Assembly (NCBI GenBank): GCA_047601745.1
Contig: JASGIS010000001.1
Location: 4,774,001 to 4,838,000 of the forward strand
From: JAKPAM01 sp047601745
GTDB taxonomy: Bacteria; Pseudomonadota; Gammaproteobacteria; Burkholderiales; Burkholderiaceae_E
Length of the DNA: 64,000 bases
Direction: 5' to 3'
Shown here: positions 26,427-34,595 of the stretch, piece by piece
Position numbering within the stretch: the stretch's first letter is position 1
Layout of the letters: each line of letters starts with the position of its first letter
Notes under the pieces: model-generated
Databases searched by the model: none
The model's input: the letters and a program-made list of their open reading frames with translations, nothing else
What the model was told of the DNA's origin: nothing
Made by a program: the position numbers and the translations under genes

Positions 26427-27257
26427 ATGACCTCTGGCTCCGTGCCACCCTCCGCCGCGCCGGGCGATCGCCTGAGCGTGACGATCCGCGACCACGTGGC
26501 CGACGTGCGCCTGTCGCGCGCCGACAAGATGAACGCGCTGGATCACGCGATGTTCGATCAGTTGATCGAGGTCGGCCAGCGCCTGGGCCGCGACGACGAG
26601 GTCCGCGCGATCGTGCTGTCGGGCGAGGGGCGGGCCTTCTGCGCGGGCCTGGACATGGGCAACTTCGGCAAGATGGCCGATGGCGCGCAGACCGGTCTCG
26701 GGCACCTGGCGCCGCGCACGCACGGCATCGCCAACCGGCCGCAGTACGCGGTCTGGGTGTGGCGCGAACTGCGCGTGCCCGTGATCGCCGCGCTGCACGG
26801 CGTGGCCTTCGGCGGCGGCTTCCAGCTCGCGCTGGGCGCGGACATGCGCTACGCGGCGCCCGACACGCGTCTGTCGGTGATGGAGATCAAATGGGGGCTG
26901 GTGCCGGACATGGCGGGCACCCAGATCATGCGTCACCTGGCGCGCGAGGACATCGTGCGCGAACTGACGTACACGGGCCGGATCTTCTCGGCCGAAGAGG
27001 CGGCGCGCTACGGGCTGGTCACGCGGGTCTGCGACGACCCGCGCGAACAGGCGCTGAGCGTGGCGGCCGAGATCGCGAGCAAGAGCCCGAGCGCGATCCG
27101 CTCGGCCAAACGGTTGCTGAACACGGCCGTCGACGGCAGCGCGGCCGACGGGCTGCTCGCCGAGTCGGTCCTGCAGGACGAACTGATCGGCTCGCCGGAG
27201 CAGGTCGAAGCGGTCCGCGCGAACCTGGAAAAACGCGCGCCGCGATTCGGGCGCTGA
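26427..27257 (+). CDS. Crotonase / enoyl-CoA hydratase family protein
   Basis: Acts on acyl-CoA esters; 276 residues. The oxyanion-hole segments are AFCAGLDMG (about residue 71) and HGVAFGGGFQLALGADMRYA (about 120). The first catalytic Glu of true hydratases is Gln here (GGGFQLA), while Glu in MEIKWGLVPDMAGTQ remains, so isomerase or other crotonase chemistry is possible. ATG 26427 is preferred over ATG 26415 since GGAG sits 6 nt before it. It is followed by a 15-bp repeat array. Confidence 0.85.
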   Translation: MTSGSVPPSAAPGDRLSVTIRDHVADVRLSRADKMNALDHAMFDQLIEVGQRLGRDDEVRAIVLSGEGRAFCAGLDMGNFGKMADGAQTGLGHLAPRTHGIANRPQYAVWVWRELRVPVIAALHGVAFGGGFQLALGADMRYAAPDTRLSVMEIKWGLVPDMAGTQIMRHLAREDIVRELTYTGRIFSAEEAARYGLVTRVCDDPREQALSVAAEIASKSPSAIRSAKRLLNTAVDGSAADGLLAESVLQDELIGSPEQVEAVRANLEKRAPRFGR

Positions 27258-27259
27258 CG

Positions 27260-27409
27260 CTTCGAACGCGGAGGCTTCGAAAAATAGGCTTCGAACGCAG
27301 AGGCTTCGAACTCAGAGGTTTCGGACGCCAAAACTTCGGACGCTGAGAGTTCGAATGCCGAGATTTCGGACGCGGAAGCCTCCAAACGCCGAGGCTTCGG
27401 ACGTCGATG
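27260..27409. repeat. Ten degenerate 15-bp tandem repeats in an intergenic region
   Basis: Units like CTTCGAACGCAGAGG, CTTCGAACTCAGAGG, CTTCGGACGCTGAGA and TTTCGGACGCGGAAG run head to tail, with one 14- and one 16-bp unit. The array begins two bases after the crotonase stop and fills most of the gap to the convergent isomerase gene. On the minus strand it could encode a pentapeptide-periodic chain (SAFE/SASE), but no gene is supported. Confidence 0.85.
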
Positions 27410-27444
27410 CGGAGCCGGCCGGCGGGGACCGCCGGCTCGGCCTT

Positions 27445-28047
27445 TCAGCGCCGCGCGCGCTCGATCGCCGCGCGGATCAGCGGCATCCGGTCGTTGCCGA
27501 AGTACATGTCGTCGCCGATGAAGATCGTCGGCGAGCCGAAGCCGCCGCGGCGGATCACTTCATCGGTGTTCTCGCGCAATGCGTCCTTGATCGCCGGCTG
27601 CGCGATCGCCTCGAACACGCGCGCGGCGTCGACGCCGGCCCGCTGGCAGACCTTCTCGACGACCGCGTCCTGCGAGATGTCCTGGTTCTCGCCCCAGTAC
27701 AGCTCGAACGCGGCGCGCGCGAAATCGACGAGTTTGCCTTCGGGTTCGAGCGCGATGCACGCACGCATCACCTTGACGCTGTTGACCGGGAACACGTCCG
27801 GCGGAAAGTGGATCGGCAATCCGGACAGGTCGGCCCAGTCGCGAAGATCCTTCTTCATGTACGCGGCCTTGGCCGGTATCGGCTTTTCGCGCGACGCGTA
27901 CACGCTCGGATTGATCGTGTTGAAGATGCCGCCGACCAGGATCGGCCGCCAGCGGATCGGCGCGTCCAGCTCGCGCGCCAGCGGCTGGATGTTGTGGAAC
28001 GCGAGGTAAGTCCAGGGACTGGAACAGTCGAAGAAGAACTCGATCAT
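27445..28047 (-). CDS. 2-hydroxychromene-2-carboxylate isomerase-like DsbA-family protein
   Basis: Thioredoxin-fold, glutathione-dependent isomerase of 200 residues (kappa-GST-like). The N-terminus FFFDCSSPWTYLAF has a single Ser/Cys region at the glutathione-binding site, and GGFGSPTIFIGDDMYFGNDRMP is the family C-terminal motif. Its ATG overlaps the stop of the upstream GST gene by four bases, so the two are translationally coupled and probably act in one aromatic or electrophile-handling pathway. No naphthalene-type genes are nearby. Confidence 0.87.
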   Translation of the reverse strand: MIEFFFDCSSPWTYLAFHNIQPLARELDAPIRWRPILVGGIFNTINPSVYASREKPIPAKAAYMKKDLRDWADLSGLPIHFPPDVFPVNSVKVMRACIALEPEGKLVDFARAAFELYWGENQDISQDAVVEKVCQRAGVDAARVFEAIAQPAIKDALRENTDEVIRRGGFGSPTIFIGDDMYFGNDRMPLIRAAIERARR

Positions 28048-28742
28048 GGTGCGGGGGTTCCTGCTTGTTTGCCGAACAGATGCCGGCGGGTTTCGTCATC
28101 CATCGTCTTGCCGGCCTTGAGCTCGGCACCGACCGCCAGTCCGGCCTGCACGCACGGACGCGCGCGTACCGTCGCGAACCAGCGCTTGACGTGCGGAAAA
28201 TCGTCGAGCGTCAGGCCCTGCGCCTTGTGCGTCATGATCCACGGAAAACAGGCGATGTCGGCGATCGAATAATCGCCGGCCACGTATTCGCTGTCGGCCA
28301 GCGCCTCGTCGAGCACGCGGTACAGCCGGCGCACCTCGTTGCCGTAGCGTTCGATCGCATACGGGATCTTCTCGTTCGCGTACAGCAGGAAATGGCCGTT
28401 CTGCCCGGCCATCGGCCCGAGCCCGCTCATCTGCCACATCAGCCACTGGATCACGCGATAACGCGCGCTCAGGTCGCTCGGCATCAGTTGCCCGCTTTTC
28501 TCGGCCAGGTACAGCAGGATCGCGCCGGACTCGAAGATCGACAGCGGCGCCGTGCCGGACGGGGGCGCGTGGTCGACGATCGCCGGAATGCGATTGTTCG
28601 GCGAGATCGCCAGGAAATCGGGCTCGAACTGCTGGCCGCGGCCGATGTTGACAGGCAGGATCCGGTACGGCAGGCCGGTTTCCTCCAGCATGATGGAAAT
28701 CTTCCATCCGTTCGGCGTCGGCCAGTAGTGGACGTCGATCAT
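28044..28742 (-). CDS. Glutathione S-transferase family protein (YfcG/YghU-like)
   Basis: Product of 232 residues. The N-terminal thioredoxin-like domain has TPNGWKISIMLEETGLPY, typical of the Nu-class YfcG/YghU group, and SIFESGAILLYLAEKSG is the gamma-glutamyl recognition loop. The helical C-terminal domain includes YSIADIACFPWI. These enzymes often act as disulfide-bond reductases with glutathione. Coupled to the downstream isomerase; divergent from coaA. Confidence 0.88.
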   Translation of the reverse strand: MIDVHYWPTPNGWKISIMLEETGLPYRILPVNIGRGQQFEPDFLAISPNNRIPAIVDHAPPSGTAPLSIFESGAILLYLAEKSGQLMPSDLSARYRVIQWLMWQMSGLGPMAGQNGHFLLYANEKIPYAIERYGNEVRRLYRVLDEALADSEYVAGDYSIADIACFPWIMTHKAQGLTLDDFPHVKRWFATVRARPCVQAGLAVGAELKAGKTMDDETRRHLFGKQAGTPAP

Positions 28743-28861
28743 CGTCGTGATGTCTCCTTGCGTGACGTCGACGCCGCGTGCGGTCGGGCGTGACGGAATG
28801 CTGCGGGATCGCTCGCGTCCTCGATTATCGTCGAACTCTCGCCGGACCGAGACAAACGAAT

Positions 28862-28890
28862 TTGACGCGGTGCGGCGCGTTCTTTGTTAT
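28862..28890 (+). promoter_or_regulatory. Candidate sigma70 promoter for coaA
   Basis: TTGACG (28862-28867), a 17-bp spacer and TGTTAT (28885-28890). Start of transcription would fall near 28897, giving a leader of about 105 nt before coaA. Confidence 0.6.
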
Positions 28891-29003
28891 CGTTGCGGCG
28901 TTTTCGCGATGGTCGTTCTTTCCGCGGATGTCGCAATCGCGCTCGCGGACCGACGTCATCTCGAAGTTCGGCCGCCTTTGGGGCCCCTCACGAGCGATCC
29001 GTC

Positions 29004-29963
29004 ATGGTTGAGCCGCTTCAGGCCGAATATTCGGCCTACATCGATTTCGAGCGCGAAGAGTGGGCCAGGTTGCGCTCGAACACGCCGCTGACGCTGTCCG
29101 AGGCCGATCTCGCATCGCTGCGCGGCGTCAACGACCAGGTATCGATGGCCGACGTCGAGGACGTCTACCTGCCGCTGTCGCGGCTGCTGAACCTGCATTT
29201 CCGTTCGGCGCGCGGACTGAGCGGCGTCAAGGACGAGTTCCTCGGCAGGCTGGTCGGCAATCGTCCTTATGTGATCGCGATCGCCGGCAGCGTGGCCGTA
29301 GGCAAGAGCACGTTCGCGCGCGTGCTGCAGGCGCTGCTCGCGCGCTGGCCCGATCATCCGTCGGTCGCGCTGGTCACCACCGACGGCTTCCTGTACCCGC
29401 TGGCCGAGCTGAAGGAGCGCGACCTGCTCGACCGCAAGGGCTTTCCGGAGAGCTACGACCGGCGGCGGATGATCCAGTTCCTGGCCGACGCGAAGGCCGG
29501 CAAGCGCTGCATCACGGCGCCCGTGTATTCGCATCGCGCTTATGACATCGTGCCGAACGAGAGCCTGATCATCGAGCAGCCCGACATCCTGATCTTCGAG
29601 GGATTGAACGTGCTGCAGCCGGCGACGCTCGACCCGACGTACCGCACGGCGCCCAGCCTTATCGTCTCGGATTTCTTCGATTTCTCCATCTATGTCGATG
29701 CGGCCGTCGACTACATCGAACGCTGGTACATCGATCGCTTCCTGTCGCTGCAACGAACGGTGTTCCGCAATCCCGATTCGTATTTCCATCACTACAAAGA
29801 CCTGAACACCGACGAGGCGACCGCCGTCGCACGCAAGATCTGGGCCGAGATCAATCTGGTCAACCTGCGCGACAACATCGAGCCGACGCGCGAGCGCGCC
29901 AACGTCGTGCTGCGCAAGGCGGCCGACCACTCGATCGATTCGCTGCGGCTGCGGCAGTTCTAG
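29004..29963 (+). CDS. coaA: Type I pantothenate kinase
   Basis: Phosphorylates pantothenate, the first and controlling step of CoA synthesis. The product has 319 residues, the normal CoaA length. The P-loop is IAGSVAVGKSTFARVL (about residues 91-106); TTDGFLYPLAEL, KGFPESYDRRRMIQF and PDILIFEGLNVLQ follow in family order. ATG 29004 matches the family start. Many Burkholderiales carry the unrelated type III kinase CoaX instead, so presence of type I is notable. Confidence 0.96.
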   Translation: MVEPLQAEYSAYIDFEREEWARLRSNTPLTLSEADLASLRGVNDQVSMADVEDVYLPLSRLLNLHFRSARGLSGVKDEFLGRLVGNRPYVIAIAGSVAVGKSTFARVLQALLARWPDHPSVALVTTDGFLYPLAELKERDLLDRKGFPESYDRRRMIQFLADAKAGKRCITAPVYSHRAYDIVPNESLIIEQPDILIFEGLNVLQPATLDPTYRTAPSLIVSDFFDFSIYVDAAVDYIERWYIDRFLSLQRTVFRNPDSYFHHYKDLNTDEATAVARKIWAEINLVNLRDNIEPTRERANVVLRKAADHSIDSLRLRQF

Positions 29964-30035
29964 CGCTCGTTCGAGCGCGGATTCGGCCGCGGATCGGACG
30001 GGCCCGCGGCGCCCGTTCCTTGCGCGATCCTGACG

Positions 30036-30230
30036 CTAAGCGGCCGGCGGATAACCGGCTTCGCCCAGCGCGCGGGCGAACGGCTCGGCCGGCTGGCGGC
30101 TGTCGATGCGCACGCGGTGCGCGCCCAGATCCACCGATACCTGTGCCTGCGGATCGACGTTGGCGATGGCTGCGCGGACCACCTTCTCGCAGTGGCCGCA
30201 GGTCATGTCTTGGAGAACGTATTCGATCAT
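30036..30230 (-). CDS. copZ: Copper chaperone, heavy-metal-associated domain protein (CopZ-like)
   Basis: Small cytosolic Cu(I) carrier of 64 residues, one ferredoxin-like HMA domain. The metal motif MTCGHC (Cys11, Cys14) is intact. It is preceded by a promoter with the 19-bp spacer and dyad recognised by CueR, and the cueR gene lies divergently 140 bp away. The usual P-type ATPase copA is not within the window next to it. Confidence 0.93.
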   Translation of the reverse strand: MIEYVLQDMTCGHCEKVVRAAIANVDPQAQVSVDLGAHRVRIDSRQPAEPFARALGEAGYPPAA

Positions 30231-30260
30231 CTTCGTGTCCAGGGTGAGCGGGAAGACCTC

Positions 30261-30291
30261 ATTCTCAAGCTTGCCATCGTGGCAAGGTCAA
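30261..30291 (-). promoter_or_regulatory. CueR-type promoter/operator for copZ
   Basis: On the minus strand, -35 TTGACC (30286-30291) and -10 GAGAAT (30261-30266) are separated by exactly 19 bp, the over-long spacing used by MerR-family activators. The spacer holds the perfect dyad CTTGCCA-N3-TGGCAAG (30270-30286). This matches known CueR sites such as the copA promoter. Confidence 0.9.
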
Positions 30292-30370
30292 TGGTTTCGG
30301 CGCAAGATGTCGGGATGAAGACCCGATTGTCGAGATGAAGACCCGATCGATCCCACCCGCGACGGCGACG

Positions 30371-30856
30371 ATGAACATCGGCCAGGCGTCGGCGGCCTCC
30401 GGCGTATCGGCCAAGATGATCCGCTACTACGAAACGCTGCAGCTCCTGCCGACGATCCCGCGCAGCGAGGCCGGCTATCGGCGATACGGTCCCGACGACG
30501 TCGACACGCTGCGTTTCATCCGCCGCGCGCGCGACCTCGGGTTCTCGATGGCCGAGGTCGCGACGCTGCTGTCGCTGTGGCGCGACCGCGGCCGAGCCAG
30601 CCGCGAGGTCAAGCAGGTGGCGCTCGCGCATGCGGCGGATCTGCAGCGGCGGATCGACGAGATGCAGGCGATGCAGCGCACGCTGCAGCGGCTCGCGGCC
30701 GCCTGCCATGGCGATGCGCGGCCGTCATGCCCGATCCTCGACGATCTGGCCGGACGGCTCGATGACCCCCAGGCACCGGCGACGGCCGCGTGCTGCGACG
30801 ATCACGCCGCGCGGAACGCGAACCGGCCGGTACGCGGACGTGCGAATCGGGCCTGA
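30371..30856 (+). CDS. cueR: Copper-responsive MerR-family regulator (CueR-like)
   Basis: Activator of copper-export genes. The N-terminal winged helix is MNIGQASAASGVSAKMIRYYE with RRYGPDDVDTLRFI; a dimerisation coiled coil follows. Cys112 and Cys120 in ACHGDARPSC match the numbering and spacing of the Cu(I) ligands of CueR. A His/Cys-containing tail (AACCDDHAA) extends to 161 residues, longer than the usual 135-140. ATG 30371 fits the family start; an upstream in-frame ATG at 30335 adds 12 unrelated residues. Divergent to copZ. Confidence 0.93.
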   Translation: MNIGQASAASGVSAKMIRYYETLQLLPTIPRSEAGYRRYGPDDVDTLRFIRRARDLGFSMAEVATLLSLWRDRGRASREVKQVALAHAADLQRRIDEMQAMQRTLQRLAAACHGDARPSCPILDDLAGRLDDPQAPATAACCDDHAARNANRPVRGRANRA

Positions 30857-31022
30857 CCCGACGGACCCGACAGACCCGACGGAGACGACGGGCCCGACCG
30901 AACCGGCCCCAGCGAGGACTCCGCCGGCGAGGGCTCGACCTTCGGGTGAACAGGCCATAAGCTGACCGTCGCGAAAAACGAGCGACAACTTCGGCGCGAG
31001 CCGATGGCGAACAGGAGACACG

Positions 31023-32504
31023 ATGAAAACCTACCAGCACTACATCGACGGCCGCTTCGTCGATCCCGCCGACGGACAATGGTTCGACACCGTCAATCCG
31101 TACACCGGGCAGGCCTGGGCGACGATTCCGCGAGGCGGCGCGACCGACGTCGATCGCGCGGTCGCCGCGGCCGGCCGCGCGCTGCGCGAAGGCCCGTGGT
31201 CGACGATGACGGCGACCGAGCGCGGCAAGCTGATGCTGCGCCTGGCCGAACTGGTCGCGCGCGACGCCGAGCGCCTGGCCGAGATCGAGGTGCGCGACAA
31301 CGGCAAGCTGCTCGCCGAGATGCGTGGGCAGATGAACTACCACCCGGAGTGGTGGCGCTACTTCGGCGGCCTGGCCGACAAGATCCAGGGCAGCGTGATG
31401 CCGATCGACAAGCCCGACATCTTCGCGTTCTCGCGCCAGGAGCCGGTCGGCGTCGTCGGCGTGCTGACCGCGTGGAACTCGCCGCTGCTGTTCATCGCGT
31501 GGAAATGCGCGCCGGCGATCGCGGCCGGCTGCACGGTGGTCGTCAAGCCGTCCGAGTACGCGTCGGCATCGACGCTCGAATTCGCGGCGTTGACGCGCGA
31601 GGCCGGCCTGCCGGACGGCGTGTTCAACGTCGTCACCGGCTACGGCCACGAAGCCGGCTCCGCGCTGGTCGACCATCCGGACGTCGCCAAGATCACGTTC
31701 ACCGGTTCGGACGCGACCGGTGCGCGGATCTACGCGCAGGCGGCCCGCACGATGAAGCGCGTGTCGCTGGAGCTAGGCGGCAAGTCGCCGAACATCGTGT
31801 TCGACGATTGCGATCTGGAGCAGGCCGCCTCGGGCGTCGTCTCGGGCATCTTCGCGGCCACCGGCCAGACCTGCATCGCCGGGTCGCGGCTGCTCGTGCA
31901 GAACTCGATCAAGGAACGTTTCGTCGAGCAGGTCCGGGCGCTGGGCGCTTCGGCGCGCAAGGGCGATCCGATGCTGCCCGACACGAACATCGGCCCGGTG
32001 ACGACGCCCGCGCAGTACCGGAAGATCCTCGACTACATGGCGATCGCAGAGGCCGAGGGCGCCCGCTGCGTGCTCGGCGGAGGACCGAGCCGCGAGCCCG
32101 ATCTACCGGGCGGGCAGTTCGTCGAGCCGACGATCTACGTCGACGTCAAGCCGTCGATGCGGATCGCCCGCGAGGAGGTGTTCGGGCCCGTGCTGTCGAT
32201 CATCGGCTTCGACGACGAGCAGGAAGCGATCGCGATCGCCAACGACACGATCTACGGCCTGGCCGCCGGCGTCTGGACCCAAGATGTCGGCCGGATGATG
32301 CGCCTGTCCAAGGCGCTGAAGGCCGGCACCGTATGGATCAACACCTATCGGGCGATCAGCTACATGATGCCGTTCGGCGGCGTCAAGCAGTCGGGGATCG
32401 GCCGCGAGAGCGGGGTCAAGGCGATCGAGGAGTTCCTCGAGACCAAGAGCACGTGGATCTCGTACGCGAAGGGCGGGCCGGCCAACCCGTTCGTCATGCG
32501 CTGA
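31023..32504 (+). CDS. NAD(P)-dependent aldehyde dehydrogenase
   Basis: Aldehyde dehydrogenase of 493 residues. TAWNSPLLFIAWK is the cofactor segment, LELGGKSPNIVFDD carries the general-base Glu and GQTCIAGSR the nucleophile Cys284; EEVFGPVLS and FGGVKQSGIGRESG are present. Features such as HPEWWRYFGGLADKIQG resemble dehydrogenases of short aliphatic or amino-carboxylic semialdehydes. AGGAGA precedes ATG 31023. It stands alone, with a convergent aminotransferase downstream. Confidence 0.92.
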   Translation: MKTYQHYIDGRFVDPADGQWFDTVNPYTGQAWATIPRGGATDVDRAVAAAGRALREGPWSTMTATERGKLMLRLAELVARDAERLAEIEVRDNGKLLAEMRGQMNYHPEWWRYFGGLADKIQGSVMPIDKPDIFAFSRQEPVGVVGVLTAWNSPLLFIAWKCAPAIAAGCTVVVKPSEYASASTLEFAALTREAGLPDGVFNVVTGYGHEAGSALVDHPDVAKITFTGSDATGARIYAQAARTMKRVSLELGGKSPNIVFDDCDLEQAASGVVSGIFAATGQTCIAGSRLLVQNSIKERFVEQVRALGASARKGDPMLPDTNIGPVTTPAQYRKILDYMAIAEAEGARCVLGGGPSREPDLPGGQFVEPTIYVDVKPSMRIAREEVFGPVLSIIGFDDEQEAIAIANDTIYGLAAGVWTQDVGRMMRLSKALKAGTVWINTYRAISYMMPFGGVKQSGIGRESGVKAIEEFLETKSTWISYAKGGPANPFVMR

Positions 32505-32615
32505 GGGGCAAGCCGCGAGTGGAGTCGCGGGGGACGTCTCGATGAGCGGGGCCGTCGACAGCAGTCAGCCGAAGGTCCAGGACCGGTTCATACCAAGATC
32601 GAGCCCGCGCGGAGG

Positions 32616-32637
32616 CCGGCGGCATCGGTGCCGCCGG
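32616..32637. terminator. Strong hairpin between convergent genes
   Basis: CCGGCGGCA (32616-32624) and TGCCGCCGG (32629-32637) form a perfect 9-bp stem with a TCGG tetraloop, directly before the aminotransferase stop. There is no T-run on either side. It could serve both strands. Confidence 0.5.
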
Positions 32638-32644
32638 GGCCGGG

Positions 32645-33889
32645 TCAAAGCGCCTGCAACAGGCGCAGCGCCCGTTCGAGCGTCTCGTCCCGCTTGGCGA
32701 AGCAGAACCGCACGATGCCGGATTCGCGCGGCTGATCGTAGAACGCCGAGACCGGAATGGCCGCGACACCGACCTCGGTCGTCAGCCAGCGGCAGAAATC
32801 GGCTTCGTCGAGTTCGCCGCAGCGGTCGGCGAGCCGGCGATAACGCGCCAACTGGAAATACGTGCCCTGCGACGGCAGCGGTTCGAAGCGCGTGCGCGCG
32901 AGCCCCGCGCCGAACAGATCGCGCTTGCGCTGATAGAACGCCGACAGCGTGCGCCACGGCGTCGGGTCGTCGAGGTAGCGAGCCAGCGCCGCCTGCATCG
33001 GCGTGTTGACGGTGAAGACCATGTACTGATGAACCTTGCGCAGCTCGACGGTCAACGCCGCCGGCGCGGCCAGGTAGCCGACCTTCCAGCCGGTGACGTG
33101 GAAGGTCTTGCCGAAACTGGAGACGATGACGCTGCGCTCGGCCAGCGCCGGATAGCGGGCGACGCTCTCGTGCCGCGCGCCGTCGAAGACCATGTGTTCG
33201 TAGACCTCGTCCGACAGCACGAGCAGGCCGTGGTCGCAGGCGATCTGCTGCAGCGCGAGCAGGTCGTCGGCGTCGAACACCGAGCTGGTCGGATTGTGCG
33301 GCGAGTTGACGAGGATCATCCGCGTGCGCGGCCCGACCGCCTGCCGCACGCGATCCCACGGCACCGTGTACGTGGGCTGCCGATCGGACGGCGGCGTCAT
33401 CGGCACGAAGACCGGCACGGCGCCGGCCATCGTGATCGCCGGCACGTAGCAGTCGTAGGCCGGCTCGATGACGATCACCTCGTCGCCCGGATGCACGAGC
33501 GCGAGGAGGGCGGTCAGGATCGCCTGCGTCGCGCCCGCGGTCACCGTGATCTCGCGATCCGGATCGTAGACGCTGCCGTAGCCCTGCGCGATCGTCCGGC
33601 TGATCGCCTGGCGCAGCGCCGGCCAGCCCGTCATCGGCGGATACTGGTTGTGCCCGGCGCGCATCGCCGCGTCGACCTCGTCGAGCAGCCGGGGGTCGCA
33701 GTCGAAATCCGGAAAACCCTGGCCCAGGTTGACGGCCCCGTGTTCGGCGGCCAGCGCCGAGACGACGGTGAAGATCGTCGTCCCCACCTTGGGCAGCCGG
33801 GAAACCGGCGCAGGGAGCGGCGTGATGGACGGCGTCACGCCGGACGGACCGGGCGCGCCGCCGGCAGCGGCGGAATCGAAGACGGGCAT
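32645..33889 (-). CDS. PLP-dependent class I/II aminotransferase (methionine aminotransferase-like)
   Basis: Transaminase of 414 residues, close in character to YbdL/kynurenine aminotransferases: SALAAEHGAVNLGQGFPDFDCDP at the N-terminus, the PLP lysine in SSFGKTFHVTGWKVGY, NSPHNPTSSVF and the C-terminal Arg in GIVRFCFAKRDETL. These enzymes usually act on methionine and aromatic amino acids with 2-oxo acids. ATG 33889 is selected because the upstream frame extension is out of family. Cytosolic. Confidence 0.88.
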   Translation of the reverse strand: MPVFDSAAAGGAPGPSGVTPSITPLPAPVSRLPKVGTTIFTVVSALAAEHGAVNLGQGFPDFDCDPRLLDEVDAAMRAGHNQYPPMTGWPALRQAISRTIAQGYGSVYDPDREITVTAGATQAILTALLALVHPGDEVIVIEPAYDCYVPAITMAGAVPVFVPMTPPSDRQPTYTVPWDRVRQAVGPRTRMILVNSPHNPTSSVFDADDLLALQQIACDHGLLVLSDEVYEHMVFDGARHESVARYPALAERSVIVSSFGKTFHVTGWKVGYLAAPAALTVELRKVHQYMVFTVNTPMQAALARYLDDPTPWRTLSAFYQRKRDLFGAGLARTRFEPLPSQGTYFQLARYRRLADRCGELDEADFCRWLTTEVGVAAIPVSAFYDQPRESGIVRFCFAKRDETLERALRLLQAL

Positions 33890-34107
33890 GGCAGCGGGCC
33901 GGTCCGCGCAGGGCCGGCCGGGTAGTACGAAACCGGGGCGGCCACTATACCAATCCGGGCCGCCGCTGGCGCAGGACGGTCCGTGCACGGACCGGGTCCA
34001 CCGGTTTCGACCGGCCCTCTCGCCCGGCGAAGTCCGGCGAAGCTGTGAACACGGGCCCTGCGACACCCGGAGGTCGACCCTCCGCTGCCTGACGGCCAGG
34101 ATGTCCG

Positions 34108-34341
34108 TCAGTGCGGCAGGCGAGCCTGCCAGCTCGCCAGCGACCAGTCGATCGGGCACGGGCTGGTCACGCCGTCGATCTCGATCCGGCGACGCAGGTA
34201 CGTCGGGTGATCGATGCTCGCGGCGGGCGAGGGCGGGGCGTCTTCATCGGTCGCGGTCGGTGCGCCGTCGAAGACGCGTCGGGCGGTCGACGTCAACCAA
34301 CCGACGAGGGAGCGGGTCGTCTCGGCAAGGGCATGGTTCAT
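34108..34341 (-). CDS. Small hypothetical protein behind a LexA-like box
   Basis: Unrecognised 77-residue protein starting MNHALAETTRSLVGWLTSTARR and ending IDWSLASWQARLPH. The N-terminal 20 residues could form an amphipathic helix; the middle is Pro/Ala/Asp-rich and a basic stretch YLRRRIEIDG follows. No membrane segment or Cys cluster except one Cys near the end. ATG 34341 has GGAGAG about 7 nt upstream, supporting translation. The SulA function was considered but nothing in the sequence shows it. The LexA-like box is 80 bp upstream. Confidence 0.6.
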   Translation of the reverse strand: MNHALAETTRSLVGWLTSTARRVFDGAPTATDEDAPPSPAASIDHPTYLRRRIEIDGVTSPCPIDWSLASWQARLPH

Positions 34342-34423
34342 GATCGGACTCTCCGGAAAAGACGAGGCGGCGCGGCGGATCGGCACGGCGTTCCGCCGCG
34401 CCGCCTCTAGTCAAAATCACAGT

Positions 34424-34441
34424 GTGTATGGATATACAGTA
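34424..34441 (-). promoter_or_regulatory. Candidate LexA (SOS) box
   Basis: Minus-strand TACTGTATATCCATACAC matches the proteobacterial LexA consensus CTGT-N8-ACAG in 7 of 8 fixed positions (ACAC instead of ACAG) with the AT-rich core and flanking TA. It lies 83 bp before the start of the small gene at 34341 and 155 bp before the divergent ADP-ribosylglycohydrolase gene. Confidence 0.6.
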
Positions 34442-34595
34442 CTGAGAGCTGGCCCGGCTGTCAATCGTCCGCGAGCTTCGGTCGCCGGGCCGAATGTTGC
34501 CGGCCAGCCGCACCGAGCCGCCGCTCGTGGCCCGCGCGCGGCCGCCCGCCTGCCTCCGGCTTATCCGGGCCGCCCGCCCGTGGTCTGCTGCAGGC

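Noticed and set aside
27008..27385. Possible minus-strand protein with SASE/SAFE pentapeptides
   Set aside because: Its periodicity comes from the 15-bp DNA array and its C-terminal half is the mirror of the crotonase gene; no ribosome site.
27260..27409. CRISPR array
   Set aside because: Units are 15 bp, head to tail without spacers, and no cas genes are present.
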